From Chloroflexota bacterium (GTDB lineage: Bacteria > Chloroflexota > Anaerolineae > Aggregatilineales > J027), in the NCBI GenBank assembly GCA_013112715.1, contig JABFGB010000015.1, forward strand, positions 1 through 64,000: a stretch of DNA of 64,000 nt. The letters are read 5' to 3'. A program made the position numbers and the translations under genes. Shown one piece after another: positions 8,114 through 17,397 of this stretch (its first letter is position 1; each line of letters begins with the position of its first letter). The notes beneath the pieces are model-generated. The model saw only the letters and a list, made by a program, of their open reading frames with translations. It did not search any database and was not told the DNA's origin.

Positions 8114-10573
8114 ATGATAAGGACTCGTGTACGCAAGATTCTACGCGATGTCTGGTCACGCAAAGTCCGCACGCTATTGGTCTCGACCAGTATTTTCATC
8201 GGCGTATTGGGCGTCGTGACGTTATTTACCACTGGCGAACTGCTGGTGAATCAACTCGAAAAAGACATTCAACAAGATCGGCTGGCGATGGTACGGGTTA
8301 CGGTCGCGTTAGGCAAGGACGCCGAAGCCGATAATGAAACCGCGCTGACCACCGTCCGCGATCTAGAAGGGGTCACAGCAGCCGAGGGGCGAGCGATCTA
8401 TCCGCTGTTCTGGCGCTTCCCCGGCGATGCCGCACTCGAAGACGCCACCATCGTTAGCCATACCGAGGGGTTTGATGAGAGTTTCCTAGAACCACCACGT
8501 TTGGTCGAAGGGAAATGGCCGGAAGCAGCCACTACTGCTCAACCTGAATTCTACGAGATCGGTGTTGAACGACGCATGGCCGACAAACATGATCTCCAAG
8601 TGGGGGATATGCTAGAAGTCCGTATGTTGAGTGCCGCCGGAGAAAATGGCGAGTTTGTGACAGCGCCCGCCAAAATTGTCGGGATTATCTTCCAGACTTA
8701 TCAATATAACGGCTTGGTGTCGAGCGATGCGCTGGTGTTCGCGGCCTACACGGATGCCCAACAAATCGCGGCGTTCAAGGGCTTTAACACCATCTTCGTG
8801 CGCTTTGAGACCTATAAACAAGCGCAGGAGCAGCGGGTAGCCTTGCAGCAGGCCATATCTCAAAACACCCCCTATCGCGTGGTCAACACCTTTGATGAAG
8901 ACCCGGCGGAAAACAGCCAGATCGAAAGCACCCGCTCGACCAATCGTATTTTGGCAATGCTGGCGGTAATCGCGTTGATTGTATCGGGTTTCTTGGTGTT
9001 TAACGTCGTGGGAGCAATTGTTGGTGAACAAAAACGCCAGATCGGAACGATGAAGTCATTAGGAGCAACCCGCGCCGATAATTTCTTTATCTATTCCGGC
9101 ATGGCCCTGTTATACGGCATTATCGGGGTTATTCCGGGGGTTCTCTTGGGGATTCCGGCGGGGTATTTTGCGGCACAGGGGTTAGCCGTTACCAGCAACA
9201 CCGTACTAGAGGAATTTGGCGTCTCCATCTCGGCCATCTTAATCGGTGTGGTAATGGGTGTGGGGATTCCACTGCTGGCCTCATTCATTCCAGTATTTAA
9301 CGGCACACGGGTAACGATTTTGGAAGCCATGACCGACTTCGGCATTGACGCCAAGTATGGCCGCAGTCGCTTGGATCGGCTGGTGGGTCAATTGCCCATT
9401 CCGCTGGGGCTGCGTGCAGGTATTAACGATGCCTTCCAGAAAAAATGGCGTTTAGCAATGACGGGTATGGTGCTGCTGATTGCCAATGCTTCGTTTATGG
9501 GCATTTTCGCCGTGTTCTCTGGCCTCAACGCGCTAGTGGATAAGAATTTTGAGACTTTTGGCAGCCAGATTGTGATTCAACCCAACGAGGGACAAGATGC
9601 CGCGCAGGTGGTGGGCCTGCTGCAAAACACAGTTGAAGGGCTGAAAACCATTGAGCCTTCCGTTACGCTGGCAATTGATATTGAGGGTTATACACCGCCC
9701 ACTGTCACCGCTGGCCCACCCGGTATCACGGGAACAGGCTTTAACACCACCAACCCCGACCTATTCAAATTCGACTATGCCGAAGGCAATGGCTGGAATG
9801 ATGACCCAAACCGTGAAGGCGTCGTGATTACCACCAATCTGCAAAAGGGCGTGAATCTCGGTGAGGGTGACACCATTACGGTAATTGTCGGCGGGGTCAG
9901 CCAAGAATTTGAGATCATTGGGGTCGCCAATTGGCCGTTTGACGCGGTGTGGTTCCGTTGGGAAGATTTGGCTCGCTTTGGTGGTTTGACGGCTGGCCCA
10001 GAACAAACCCCCTACCCCAACTCGTTTGATGTCATATTGGAAAAGGATGACCCCTCGGCGGACGAGGTGGACGATAAGATTGATGAAATGCGCGAACTGC
10101 TGTTGAAAAATGGCATCACGGGCAACTACCAAAATAACGTCGCGTTGGCCGAACTGATTAGCCAGATTGTCACGATCTTCGGGGTCATTCTGAGCCTAGC
10201 CGCCTTCTTGATCGCAGCCGTCGGTGCGGTGGGGTTATTGACCACGCTTTCGATTAGTGTGTTCGAGCGTCAGAAGGAGATCGGGGTCATGCGTTCCGTC
10301 GGGGCGACCTCGCGCAATATTGTGACGCAATTTTGGATCGAGGGCTTGATCGTCGGGGTCGTGTCATGGATATTGGCCGCTCCCCTCAGCTATTTGATTA
10401 GCCGGGGGTTGCTGTCGGCGCTACCGTTTGGAGACGAATTCCAGATTGATTATCCAGTTTACAGCCTTTTCGTGGGGTTGGCGGGCATGGTGTTTATCGT
10501 CACCCTTGCCAGCCTGTGGCCTTCCCTCGCAGCGGCACGCAAGACCGTCTCAGACATCCTTCGGTATCAATAA
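8114..10573 (+). CDS. FtsX/MacB-type ABC transporter permease
   Basis: The 819-residue membrane protein has the MacB/LolCE layout twice: an N-terminal membrane segment (about residues 20-45), a periplasmic MacB_PCD domain, then a three-helix FtsX domain (about 270-410), followed by a second copy (about 440-819). The EQKRQIGTMKSLGAT and ERQKEIGVMRSVGAT loops are the FtsX-type coupling motifs. Such permeases move lipoproteins, peptides or drugs with a separate ATPase. No ATPase gene is adjacent, so the partner must lie elsewhere. Start ATG 8114 follows AACGGAGAAG at a normal distance. Confidence 0.9.
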   Translation: MIRTRVRKILRDVWSRKVRTLLVSTSIFIGVLGVVTLFTTGELLVNQLEKDIQQDRLAMVRVTVALGKDAEADNETALTTVRDLEGVTAAEGRAIYPLFWRFPGDAALEDATIVSHTEGFDESFLEPPRLVEGKWPEAATTAQPEFYEIGVERRMADKHDLQVGDMLEVRMLSAAGENGEFVTAPAKIVGIIFQTYQYNGLVSSDALVFAAYTDAQQIAAFKGFNTIFVRFETYKQAQEQRVALQQAISQNTPYRVVNTFDEDPAENSQIESTRSTNRILAMLAVIALIVSGFLVFNVVGAIVGEQKRQIGTMKSLGATRADNFFIYSGMALLYGIIGVIPGVLLGIPAGYFAAQGLAVTSNTVLEEFGVSISAILIGVVMGVGIPLLASFIPVFNGTRVTILEAMTDFGIDAKYGRSRLDRLVGQLPIPLGLRAGINDAFQKKWRLAMTGMVLLIANASFMGIFAVFSGLNALVDKNFETFGSQIVIQPNEGQDAAQVVGLLQNTVEGLKTIEPSVTLAIDIEGYTPPTVTAGPPGITGTGFNTTNPDLFKFDYAEGNGWNDDPNREGVVITTNLQKGVNLGEGDTITVIVGGVSQEFEIIGVANWPFDAVWFRWEDLARFGGLTAGPEQTPYPNSFDVILEKDDPSADEVDDKIDEMRELLLKNGITGNYQNNVALAELISQIVTIFGVILSLAAFLIAAVGAVGLLTTLSISVFERQKEIGVMRSVGATSRNIVTQFWIEGLIVGVVSWILAAPLSYLISRGLLSALPFGDEFQIDYPVYSLFVGLAGMVFIVTLASLWPSLAAARKTVSDILRYQ

Positions 10574-10679
10574 TTCCACCATTCGTGGGCGTATCCAATC
10601 GGGTGCGCCCTTCTGCAATACCCTCTATAATTATCCCTATCATCGCCACTGTGACTTTCCAGACCCGGAAAGGCGACTT

Positions 10680-12659
10680 ATGATTGATCTTGACCGCAGT
10701 ATCTGCTGCGATTTTCAGGCGGCCTCGACCCGCGAGTGGGTCATCACCAACGGCATCGGCGGTTATGGCATGGGTACAGTTGCGGGAGTCTTGACCCGTC
10801 GCTATCATGGCCTCTTGATTGCTGCACTCAACCCCCCATTGGCACGAACCCTACTGCTGACCAAACTCGACGAAACGGCCATTTATGACGCCCACACCTA
10901 TCGCCTCTATTGCAATGAATGGCAACCCGACGATATTGAAAATTATGGCGTGTTGTATCTGGAGCGTTTTCGTCTGGAAGGGTCTATCCCGGTGTGGACG
11001 TATACGCTTGCCGATGCTCAATTGGAAAAACGGGTGTGGATGCAGCACGGCACCAACACCACCTATATCCGCTACACCATGACGCGGGCGAGTATGAATT
11101 TGCGGCTCTCGGCCAAGGCATTGGTCAACTATCGAGATCATCATGCCAACACCGTCGGCGCGGACACCCAACTGAACGTGACGCGCATCGCTGATGGCAT
11201 CCGAATTGACGGGCCGAGCGTCGGGCAGCCATTTTATATACGGGCGGACGGGGGCAACTTTATCCCCGATGAAAACTGGTATCTAAATTTTTACCATGCG
11301 ATTGAAGCCTATCGTGGGCAGGTGGAATATGATGACAACATGTATGCCGGGGTCTTCGATGTAGTGCTCCAACCGGCTGAGTCCTTCACCATTGTCGCCA
11401 CCACCAACCCAGACGCCTCACTGGATGGTGCAAAGGCTCTAACTGATAGACTGACCCGTGACCGAGAACTTCTCACCAGCAGTGGTTGGCAGGATGCCCC
11501 GATGGAAATCCGCCAATTGATCTTAGCCGCCGATCAATTTATCGTGAATCGCCCTGCCCCGCATGACCCCGATGGCAAAACGGTCATCGCGGGCTATCCT
11601 TGGTTTGAGGATTGGGGACGCGATACGATGATTAGCCTTGCTGGATTAACCCTGACCACGCGCCGTCCAGCCATCGCCCGCAGCATTTTGCGTACCTTCG
11701 GCGGATTGGTCAGTCAGGGAATGCTGCCCAACCGATTTACCGAACTGGGTGTTGAGCCGGAATACAATACGGTAGATGCCACCCTGTGGTATTTCGAGGC
11801 CATCCGCGCTTATTATGAGGCGACCCAAGACCGTAGTTTTCTGGTCGAGATTTTCCCAGTGCTGCAATCCATTATCGAGTGGCACCAAAAAGGCACACGC
11901 TACCATATTCATCTCGATCCCCATGACGGCCTGATTTATGCGGGGGAAACGGGGGTTCAACTCACATGGATGGATGCCAAAGTGGACGAGTGGGTGGTCA
12001 CGCCGCGCATCGGCAAGTCTATTGAAATAAATGCGCTGTGGTATAACGCCCTCCTGTTTATGGCTCGAATCGCTAGCTTGTTGGGAGAATCGTCGGATCA
12101 CTATCACCTGATGGCCGAAAAAGCCGCGCAGGGGTTGAAAAAATTTTGGAATCCGCGCACGGGTTACTGCTTCGACGTGTTGGATGGCCCAAGTGGTCAC
12201 GAACACCACCTGCGCCCCAATCAATTGATTGCGCTGGCTTTGCCCGACTGCCCCTTTCCGCCGGAGCAGCAAAAATCCATCGTGGATACATGTGCCCGCC
12301 AATTGTACACGCCGCATGGCCTCCGCAGCCTGTCGCCGAATGCACCGGATTATGTTGGGGTGTATGGAGGCGATTTACGCAGCCGTGATGCGGCCTATCA
12401 TCAAGGTACCGCGTGGGGCTGGCTCATGGGGCCGTTTATCTTGGCACATTTGCGGGTATATCAAGACCCCGCTCTCGCCAAAAGTTATTTATGGCCGTTT
12501 CTGTGTGAAATTAACCAGCAAGGGCTTGGCACACTTAGCGAAATCGCCGATGGGAATGCCCCTTTCACCCCGCGTGGCTGTATGGCCCAAGCATGGAGTG
12601 TGGCCCAAGCGTTGTTGGCATGGGAGGCGATTGCTAAAATGGAGGGTGAGAAGGAGTGA
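10680..12659 (+). CDS. Glycogen debranching enzyme (amylo-alpha-1,6-glucosidase)
   Basis: The protein has 659 residues from ATG 10680; the open frame runs further upstream into the permease gene but MIDLDRSICC with a GAAAGG site is the natural start. The N-terminal domain contains EWVITNGIGGYGMGT and RRYHGLLIA, the C-terminal GH133 catalytic domain WFEDWGRDTMISLAG, NALWYN and YHQGTAWGWLMGPF. It cleaves alpha-1,6 branches in glycogen or limit dextrin in the cytoplasm. With the GH13 enzyme at 14.6-16.5 kb it suggests local alpha-glucan use. The gene ends in a GTGA overlap zone with the Uma2 gene. Confidence 0.92.
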   Translation: MIDLDRSICCDFQAASTREWVITNGIGGYGMGTVAGVLTRRYHGLLIAALNPPLARTLLLTKLDETAIYDAHTYRLYCNEWQPDDIENYGVLYLERFRLEGSIPVWTYTLADAQLEKRVWMQHGTNTTYIRYTMTRASMNLRLSAKALVNYRDHHANTVGADTQLNVTRIADGIRIDGPSVGQPFYIRADGGNFIPDENWYLNFYHAIEAYRGQVEYDDNMYAGVFDVVLQPAESFTIVATTNPDASLDGAKALTDRLTRDRELLTSSGWQDAPMEIRQLILAADQFIVNRPAPHDPDGKTVIAGYPWFEDWGRDTMISLAGLTLTTRRPAIARSILRTFGGLVSQGMLPNRFTELGVEPEYNTVDATLWYFEAIRAYYEATQDRSFLVEIFPVLQSIIEWHQKGTRYHIHLDPHDGLIYAGETGVQLTWMDAKVDEWVVTPRIGKSIEINALWYNALLFMARIASLLGESSDHYHLMAEKAAQGLKKFWNPRTGYCFDVLDGPSGHEHHLRPNQLIALALPDCPFPPEQQKSIVDTCARQLYTPHGLRSLSPNAPDYVGVYGGDLRSRDAAYHQGTAWGWLMGPFILAHLRVYQDPALAKSYLWPFLCEINQQGLGTLSEIADGNAPFTPRGCMAQAWSVAQALLAWEAIAKMEGEKE

Positions 12660-12664
12660 TAGAC

Positions 12665-13303
12665 ATGGTTGAACGAATCCATCCTGCACCAACCGTCATT
12701 GTGTCAGCGGACGACTATCTGCAAAACTATGCCCATGATTATTATGAATGGGTAGAAGGGGTGTTGGTTTCATTGTCTCCCATCCATACACGCCACGACA
12801 ATCTTTCGATTTATCTGCGGAATCTATTTGACACCTACAATCTCCATTTTCACACGATAGGGGCCATCAAAAATGCGCCCTTCTTGATGGAACTAGACGC
12901 GATTAATGTCAAACGCGAACCCGATTTGCAGGTGATCCTCCCCGCCAACATGGTCAATTTCACGCCGACTTCGATGCACGGGCCAGCCGATATTTGTATT
13001 GAAATTGTGTCGTCAGAAAGTGTCAAACGCGATCACGGCGAAAAATTCTTTGAATATGAGGCGGGTGGCGTGCAGGAATATTGGATTGTAGACCCCCTGC
13101 GCGATGAAAGTCGGTTCTATCGGCGTAACGCGGAGGGCCGTTTTATTCCACAATCGCCGGATACCGATGGGAATTATCGTACTCCACTGCTCCCCGGCTT
13201 TGTGCTGCATGTGCCGTCGCTGTGGCAGGAAACTTTGCCTAACATGCTCGACATTTTAGCGATGGTGCAGAAGATGATTGAGGAACGGGGCGATACCCAT
13301 TGA
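12665..13303 (+). CDS. Uma2 family (DUF820) PD-(D/E)XK nuclease-like protein
   Basis: The 212-residue protein carries the Uma2 fold: YYEWVEGVL near the start, REPDLQVIL (the PD motif), DICIEIVSSES (the ExK-like strand) and YEAGGVQEYWIVDP. The family is abundant in cyanobacteria and Chloroflexota; its true function is unknown despite the nuclease-like core. ATG 12665 has AAGGAG at 12651-12656 with 8 bases between; a GTG at 12656 is less likely. It follows the debranching enzyme closely and may be co-transcribed. Confidence 0.88.
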   Translation: MVERIHPAPTVIVSADDYLQNYAHDYYEWVEGVLVSLSPIHTRHDNLSIYLRNLFDTYNLHFHTIGAIKNAPFLMELDAINVKREPDLQVILPANMVNFTPTSMHGPADICIEIVSSESVKRDHGEKFFEYEAGGVQEYWIVDPLRDESRFYRRNAEGRFIPQSPDTDGNYRTPLLPGFVLHVPSLWQETLPNMLDILAMVQKMIEERGDTH

Positions 13304-13590
13304 GCGCACAGAATGTAATTTTTGCCATCTGGATGATAATGTGGAATGGAACGGCGACCATGATAGGATGGCACGCGGTCAAGGGAAAGCCATTAGCAAA
13401 TATCCCAATGCAAGGCAAAGACCCAATCAGAGGCGGTTACTGGATGATCGCGGGCAGTCTGCTTGTGGTGGTTGGGGTTATTTTGCCAGTTTTTGGGTTG
13501 ACATTCATGGCGCTATTGGGAGGCATCGGTTTTGTTATGCAGATATTGGGAATGTTTAAAGTTGTAGGTGTGGTTGGACTAAATATTTAG
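13300..13590 (+). CDS. Small hypothetical membrane protein
   Basis: A 96-residue open frame starts at TTG 13300, overlapping the Uma2 stop by four bases, or at ATG 13333. It has two or three hydrophobic segments (about residues 4-25 and 48-85), with a short polar loop between. I recognise no family. The TTGA overlap and the hairpin just after its stop suggest it closes the operon. Confidence 0.45.
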   Translation: MSAQNVIFAIWMIMWNGTATMIGWHAVKGKPLANIPMQGKDPIRGGYWMIAGSLLVVVGVILPVFGLTFMALLGGIGFVMQILGMFKVVGVVGLNI

Positions 13591-13621
13591 ACATACTGTC
13601 TGCGTCCTGTTGAAAATGCGA

Positions 13622-13652
13622 AACACCCCGGTAGGGAGGAGGCCGGGGTGTT
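13622..13652. terminator. Hairpin terminator between convergent genes
   Basis: AACACCCCGG (13622-13631) pairs perfectly with CCGGGGTGTT (13643-13652) around an 11-base loop. On the minus strand it is followed by a T-rich stretch; on the plus strand it is not. It lies 32 bases after the small membrane protein and about 180 bases beyond the LiaF-like stop, so it probably insulates both. Confidence 0.6.
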
Positions 13653-13829
13653 GTGAGGAATGCAGCAAAATGTCGTCTTGTCACTATTTTTTCATTAAAT
13701 TTATTTAAGGTAGATTATAGCAATATGAGAATGGCTTGTCAACCAAACCGCAAAAATTTAATCTTCGCGCTGGACGTTTGCTCTACTTCACCCCTATTTC
13801 CCTTTGACGACCTCTTGACTCTGCCCGCC

Positions 13830-14624
13830 TTATTTCACCATGACCGACGCAAACACCGCGTTTAACTGCAACTCAATTTTTTGCGCTGCCTCTTTGAAAT
13901 TGGGCGATTCATAAGCATCCCCCACATTAAAAAAGCGCCGATGATTGATCGAAATGCTGTTGAGGACACCATCCGCCTCAATGCGTACCGCGACCCCTTC
14001 CGGAACATGCAGTACCACACTGCTCAAAATGGCGTCCATTTTCACCACGATATGTCCTGCCGATGGCAATAGTACCTGCGCGGTGCTAAATACAGTCATC
14101 AAGCGTAAATCAGGCGCATTGACCGCTGTCAAATCCATGTTCGCGCCGTCCGCAATGACATTCAGGCGCATGGTCATGGGTAGATGAATCGAAACGCCGA
14201 GTGCCCAATTGTTCAGTACCCAGTTCCATGGAAATAGAAATCGGGTCAAGCCACGTTCGGGTGAAATTTCGACATCCAGCACATCGCCAATACGCCGCGC
14301 CCGCTGGCCGATGCCCCCGCCAAATTTGCCTTCAATCAGTGCGGTCTGGGCCGGATTACCGCCTAAATTCAACCGCCCTGCCACATGCACCAATTCTAAG
14401 CGGGCCTGCTGTGCGCCATCCGTACCAACGCTGATGGGTTCATCCTCGTCAAAACGTTCCCCGCTGACCCCAATTTGAATCAGGCGTACCCCGACCATCA
14501 GCAGGATAATTGACCAGCCTAACCCGCAGAAGTTGACGTTCAGTTCCAGCACGTACAGCACAAGTAGAGCCACGCCAACAATCAAGCTAATCAATCCCCA
14601 TGTCGCCCATTTTGAACGAGTCAT
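13830..14624 (-). CDS. LiaF-like membrane protein
   Basis: The 264-residue protein has two N-terminal membrane helices (about residues 8-28 and 32-52) followed by a repetitive beta-rich domain with NLGGNPAQTALIEGKFGGG and LDVEISPE, which fits the LiaF/toast-rack group of envelope-stress proteins. LiaF inhibits the LiaRS two-component system in Firmicutes; no LiaRS is nearby, so the role here is unclear. It starts 3 bases after the GH13 gene stop and ends the four-gene minus-strand operon. Confidence 0.65.
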   Translation of the reverse strand: MTRSKWATWGLISLIVGVALLVLYVLELNVNFCGLGWSIILLMVGVRLIQIGVSGERFDEDEPISVGTDGAQQARLELVHVAGRLNLGGNPAQTALIEGKFGGGIGQRARRIGDVLDVEISPERGLTRFLFPWNWVLNNWALGVSIHLPMTMRLNVIADGANMDLTAVNAPDLRLMTVFSTAQVLLPSAGHIVVKMDAILSSVVLHVPEGVAVRIEADGVLNSISINHRRFFNVGDAYESPNFKEAAQKIELQLNAVFASVMVK

Positions 14625-14627
14625 GGC

Positions 14628-16511
14628 CTAATCCTTCCTCATCCAGATCGTCCCACCCTGCCCCAATGAGGGCAGCATCAATTGGCCGTTTTCGACCACC
14701 GCCGAGTGTCCCGAAAAATACTCGACAAAACATGTCCCATCGGCAATCCCACCCTGCCACACCGTCATGCCCCCCGCCGGACGTGGATTTTGACTGCGCT
14801 GGGCAATGACAATTACGTTGTTATGGGCATCTTCGCGCTGATAGGCAAACATGTCGGATTCAGCCGCTAAAATTTGGAAACCGCCACGTTGCAAGGTCAC
14901 ATTTTGGCGGCGCAGGGTAATCAATTTGCGGTAGAACGTAAGACGGTCATGATTCCAGCGTTTCTCATCCCAGATCATGCAATCGCGCGATGGCTCAATT
15001 CCGGCGCGATCCTGCATTCCAATCTCATCCCCATAATAGACACACGGTACACCCGGAAAGGTCATCTGTAAAATGACCGCCAAGCGCAGCAGGTTTTCGT
15101 TATGGTGCAGCAGCGAATAGAGGCGGGGTGTATCATGACTACCAATCAAATTGAACTGCTGCAAGGCGACGGCATACGGAATCACGCCAAGTTGGGTCTG
15201 CATCGCACCCTGCATGGCATCGGTGGGTGTCGGTGAAGCGGATTGAATCGGCTTGTTGAGACCAACCGACCCGCGATTGTAACCAAGCAGCCAATCCTTA
15301 AGGGGCTTGGTGAAACCACGATAATTCATGACCCCATCCCATTGATCGCCTTGCAACTGAGCAGTGGCGTCATGGAAATTTTCACCCATAAAGTAGGCGT
15401 CGGGGTTGGTTTCTTTGATGGCCTGTCGCATCTCACGCAGCACTTCGCCATTGAGTTGATCTTTGCCGGCCCGCCCCAACATATTGCCCACATCCACCCG
15501 CCAACCATCTACCGAATAGGGTGGACGCAGCCAACGCCGAAACGGAGCGTTTTCCATGCCATACATACGACGGCGCAGTTCTTGGCTGGTGAAATTCAAT
15601 TTGACGAGGCTCTTATACCCCAACCAGCCCATATAATCATCGGGATAGTGATGAAAAATGAAAAAATCGCGTTCAATCGAATCCGGTTGGGTAATGGCGG
15701 TCTCGAACCAGTAATGCTTGGGGCCGCAGTGGTTGGGCACCATATCAAAAATATAACGCATCCCCCGCGCCGCCAAGCCTTCTGCCAAGTGCAATAGGGC
15801 CGATTCCCCACCCAGCGAAGGGTCAACGGTATCATAATCGGCCACATCATAGCGGTGGCACGAATAGGCTTTGAAGATCGGGGTGAGGTAGAGGGCCGTC
15901 ACGCCTAAATCCGCCAGATAATCTAGGCTTTGGGTAATGCCCTGCAAATCCCCACCATAATACGTCTGCCCATACATCATACCGTGTGGCAGCGCCTCAC
16001 CCCACCCAATGGTATGTGGACGCCGCCCCCGATATTCAAAATCTTCCGGTTTCGGGTCGTTAGAAGGGTCGCCATTACGAAAGGTATCGGGGAAGATTTG
16101 ATAAAACACCGCGTCAAACAGCCATGCTGGGGCGTGATAATCCGCCAAAATCTGAAAATCGGCCCGATCCAGCGGCTCGTAATTGGTTAGCCCCATCGCG
16201 CCATAATGCCAGACTTCGCCCGCTTGGGTGAGAATGACGAAGCGGTAATGCACGGTTGGCTCGTTGATATGCAGGTTGCCCTGCCACCAACGCAGTCCTT
16301 TTTCGGGGGGATGGGCACTCATCTCCGCGAAATGCTGCTCGCCGTCTGGCTCGGTACGTAAATAGACCGCTTGTACGGGGGCATTGGTAGCAACCCTTAT
16401 TTTTACGGTGATCGTCTCGCCAAAAGCCGGATAGGGATTAGAGACATAACGGGCCGACCCGTCATGATGAATAGAGTCGCGCCAGTGAATTGAAGTGGTG
16501 TGATTAAGCAT
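14628..16511 (-). CDS. GH13 alpha-amylase (neopullulanase/cyclomaltodextrinase type)
   Basis: The 627-residue enzyme has an N-terminal immunoglobulin-like CBM34-type domain (about 1-120) and a GH13 barrel. The four conserved regions are FDMVPNHCG, GWRVDVGN (nucleophile Asp), FMGENFHD (acid/base Glu) and IGSHDTPR (third Asp). YGGDLQGI is typical of the GH13_20 group, which splits cyclodextrins, pullulan and maltodextrin. There is no signal peptide, so it is cytoplasmic. It overlaps the PfkB kinase by 8 bases, suggesting released sugars are phosphorylated by that kinase or that both serve maltodextrin use. Confidence 0.92.
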   Translation of the reverse strand: MLNHTTSIHWRDSIHHDGSARYVSNPYPAFGETITVKIRVATNAPVQAVYLRTEPDGEQHFAEMSAHPPEKGLRWWQGNLHINEPTVHYRFVILTQAGEVWHYGAMGLTNYEPLDRADFQILADYHAPAWLFDAVFYQIFPDTFRNGDPSNDPKPEDFEYRGRRPHTIGWGEALPHGMMYGQTYYGGDLQGITQSLDYLADLGVTALYLTPIFKAYSCHRYDVADYDTVDPSLGGESALLHLAEGLAARGMRYIFDMVPNHCGPKHYWFETAITQPDSIERDFFIFHHYPDDYMGWLGYKSLVKLNFTSQELRRRMYGMENAPFRRWLRPPYSVDGWRVDVGNMLGRAGKDQLNGEVLREMRQAIKETNPDAYFMGENFHDATAQLQGDQWDGVMNYRGFTKPLKDWLLGYNRGSVGLNKPIQSASPTPTDAMQGAMQTQLGVIPYAVALQQFNLIGSHDTPRLYSLLHHNENLLRLAVILQMTFPGVPCVYYGDEIGMQDRAGIEPSRDCMIWDEKRWNHDRLTFYRKLITLRRQNVTLQRGGFQILAAESDMFAYQREDAHNNVIVIAQRSQNPRPAGGMTVWQGGIADGTCFVEYFSGHSAVVENGQLMLPSLGQGGTIWMRKD

Positions 16512-17397
16512 ACCGTTCGGCGTATTCGGCCTGCAATTTCTCCGGTGATAACATAGGTGAGAATAAATCGGGTGAGGTAATGGTCAGGCCCGCCGCAATC
16601 GTGCCGAATCGGAGGCATTTTTCAATCGGCTGGCCGCCCATATAGCCGTATAATACCCCGGCAAAAAAGCTGTCGCCCGCGCCATTCGTATCTACCTGCG
16701 GGTAATCCAGCGCTGCGACTTCGAACCACTGACCATCGGCGGTTAAGGCCGTTGCGCCCTTTTTGCCGTGTGTGCAGACGACCAAGCGTTTGCCCTGTCC
16801 GATCTGTGCCTGCATGAATGGGCCATAATCGGGTAATCTGTCGGAACTGAGGAACAGATAGTCTGCGGCATCCACGAAACCCTGATGATAGGCCGACTTG
16901 CCGTCGTAGTCATGGATGTCACACCAGATTGGCCTGCCCTGTGCCTTGATGGTCGGGATGACAAAACGACAGTAGTTAATGATATTCAGCGCTACCACGT
17001 CATGCGATGCAATCAGGTCATTCACGTGGGCCATATCAATGCTGGGTTCAAAGGTGGCGTATGTAACATAAATCGAGACACGTCCGCCGCTCGTTTCCAT
17101 CAAATTGATATGGCGTTCCGTTCCTTTGGGATCAATCTCGGCGACGAAATTTAGCTTTTCGGTAGCGAACACTTCCCGCACCGCCCTACCCCGCCAATCA
17201 TCTCCTATGAGCGCGTGGAAGGTGACGGTCTGAAAGAGGCGGTTGAGGTTGAGGGCCTTGCCCGCGCCCGTCCCGCCAACCGTCTCGTGATAGCGATGGC
17301 TAAACACCGTGTTCGAAATGGGTGGGGGCAGTGTCTCCAAATAGACCAATTCGTCATAGGTGACACCACCCATCACCAATACTTTCGCTGGGTTCAC
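16504..17397 (-). CDS. PfkB-family carbohydrate kinase
   Basis: The 297-residue ribokinase-like protein has the substrate-binding TVGGTGAGKALNLNRLF region near residue 40 and the catalytic DTNGAGDSFFAG motif near residue 240. It overlaps the GH13 gene (8 bases) and the WD40 lipoprotein gene (4 bases, ATGA), so it is tightly coupled in this operon. It is clearly distinct from the PfkB protein at 192-1118. The sugar is unknown; adenosine or ribose kinases have the same motifs. Confidence 0.88.
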   Translation of the reverse strand: MNPAKVLVMGGVTYDELVYLETLPPPISNTVFSHRYHETVGGTGAGKALNLNRLFQTVTFHALIGDDWRGRAVREVFATEKLNFVAEIDPKGTERHINLMETSGGRVSIYVTYATFEPSIDMAHVNDLIASHDVVALNIINYCRFVIPTIKAQGRPIWCDIHDYDGKSAYHQGFVDAADYLFLSSDRLPDYGPFMQAQIGQGKRLVVCTHGKKGATALTADGQWFEVAALDYPQVDTNGAGDSFFAGVLYGYMGGQPIEKCLRFGTIAAGLTITSPDLFSPMLSPEKLQAEYAERYA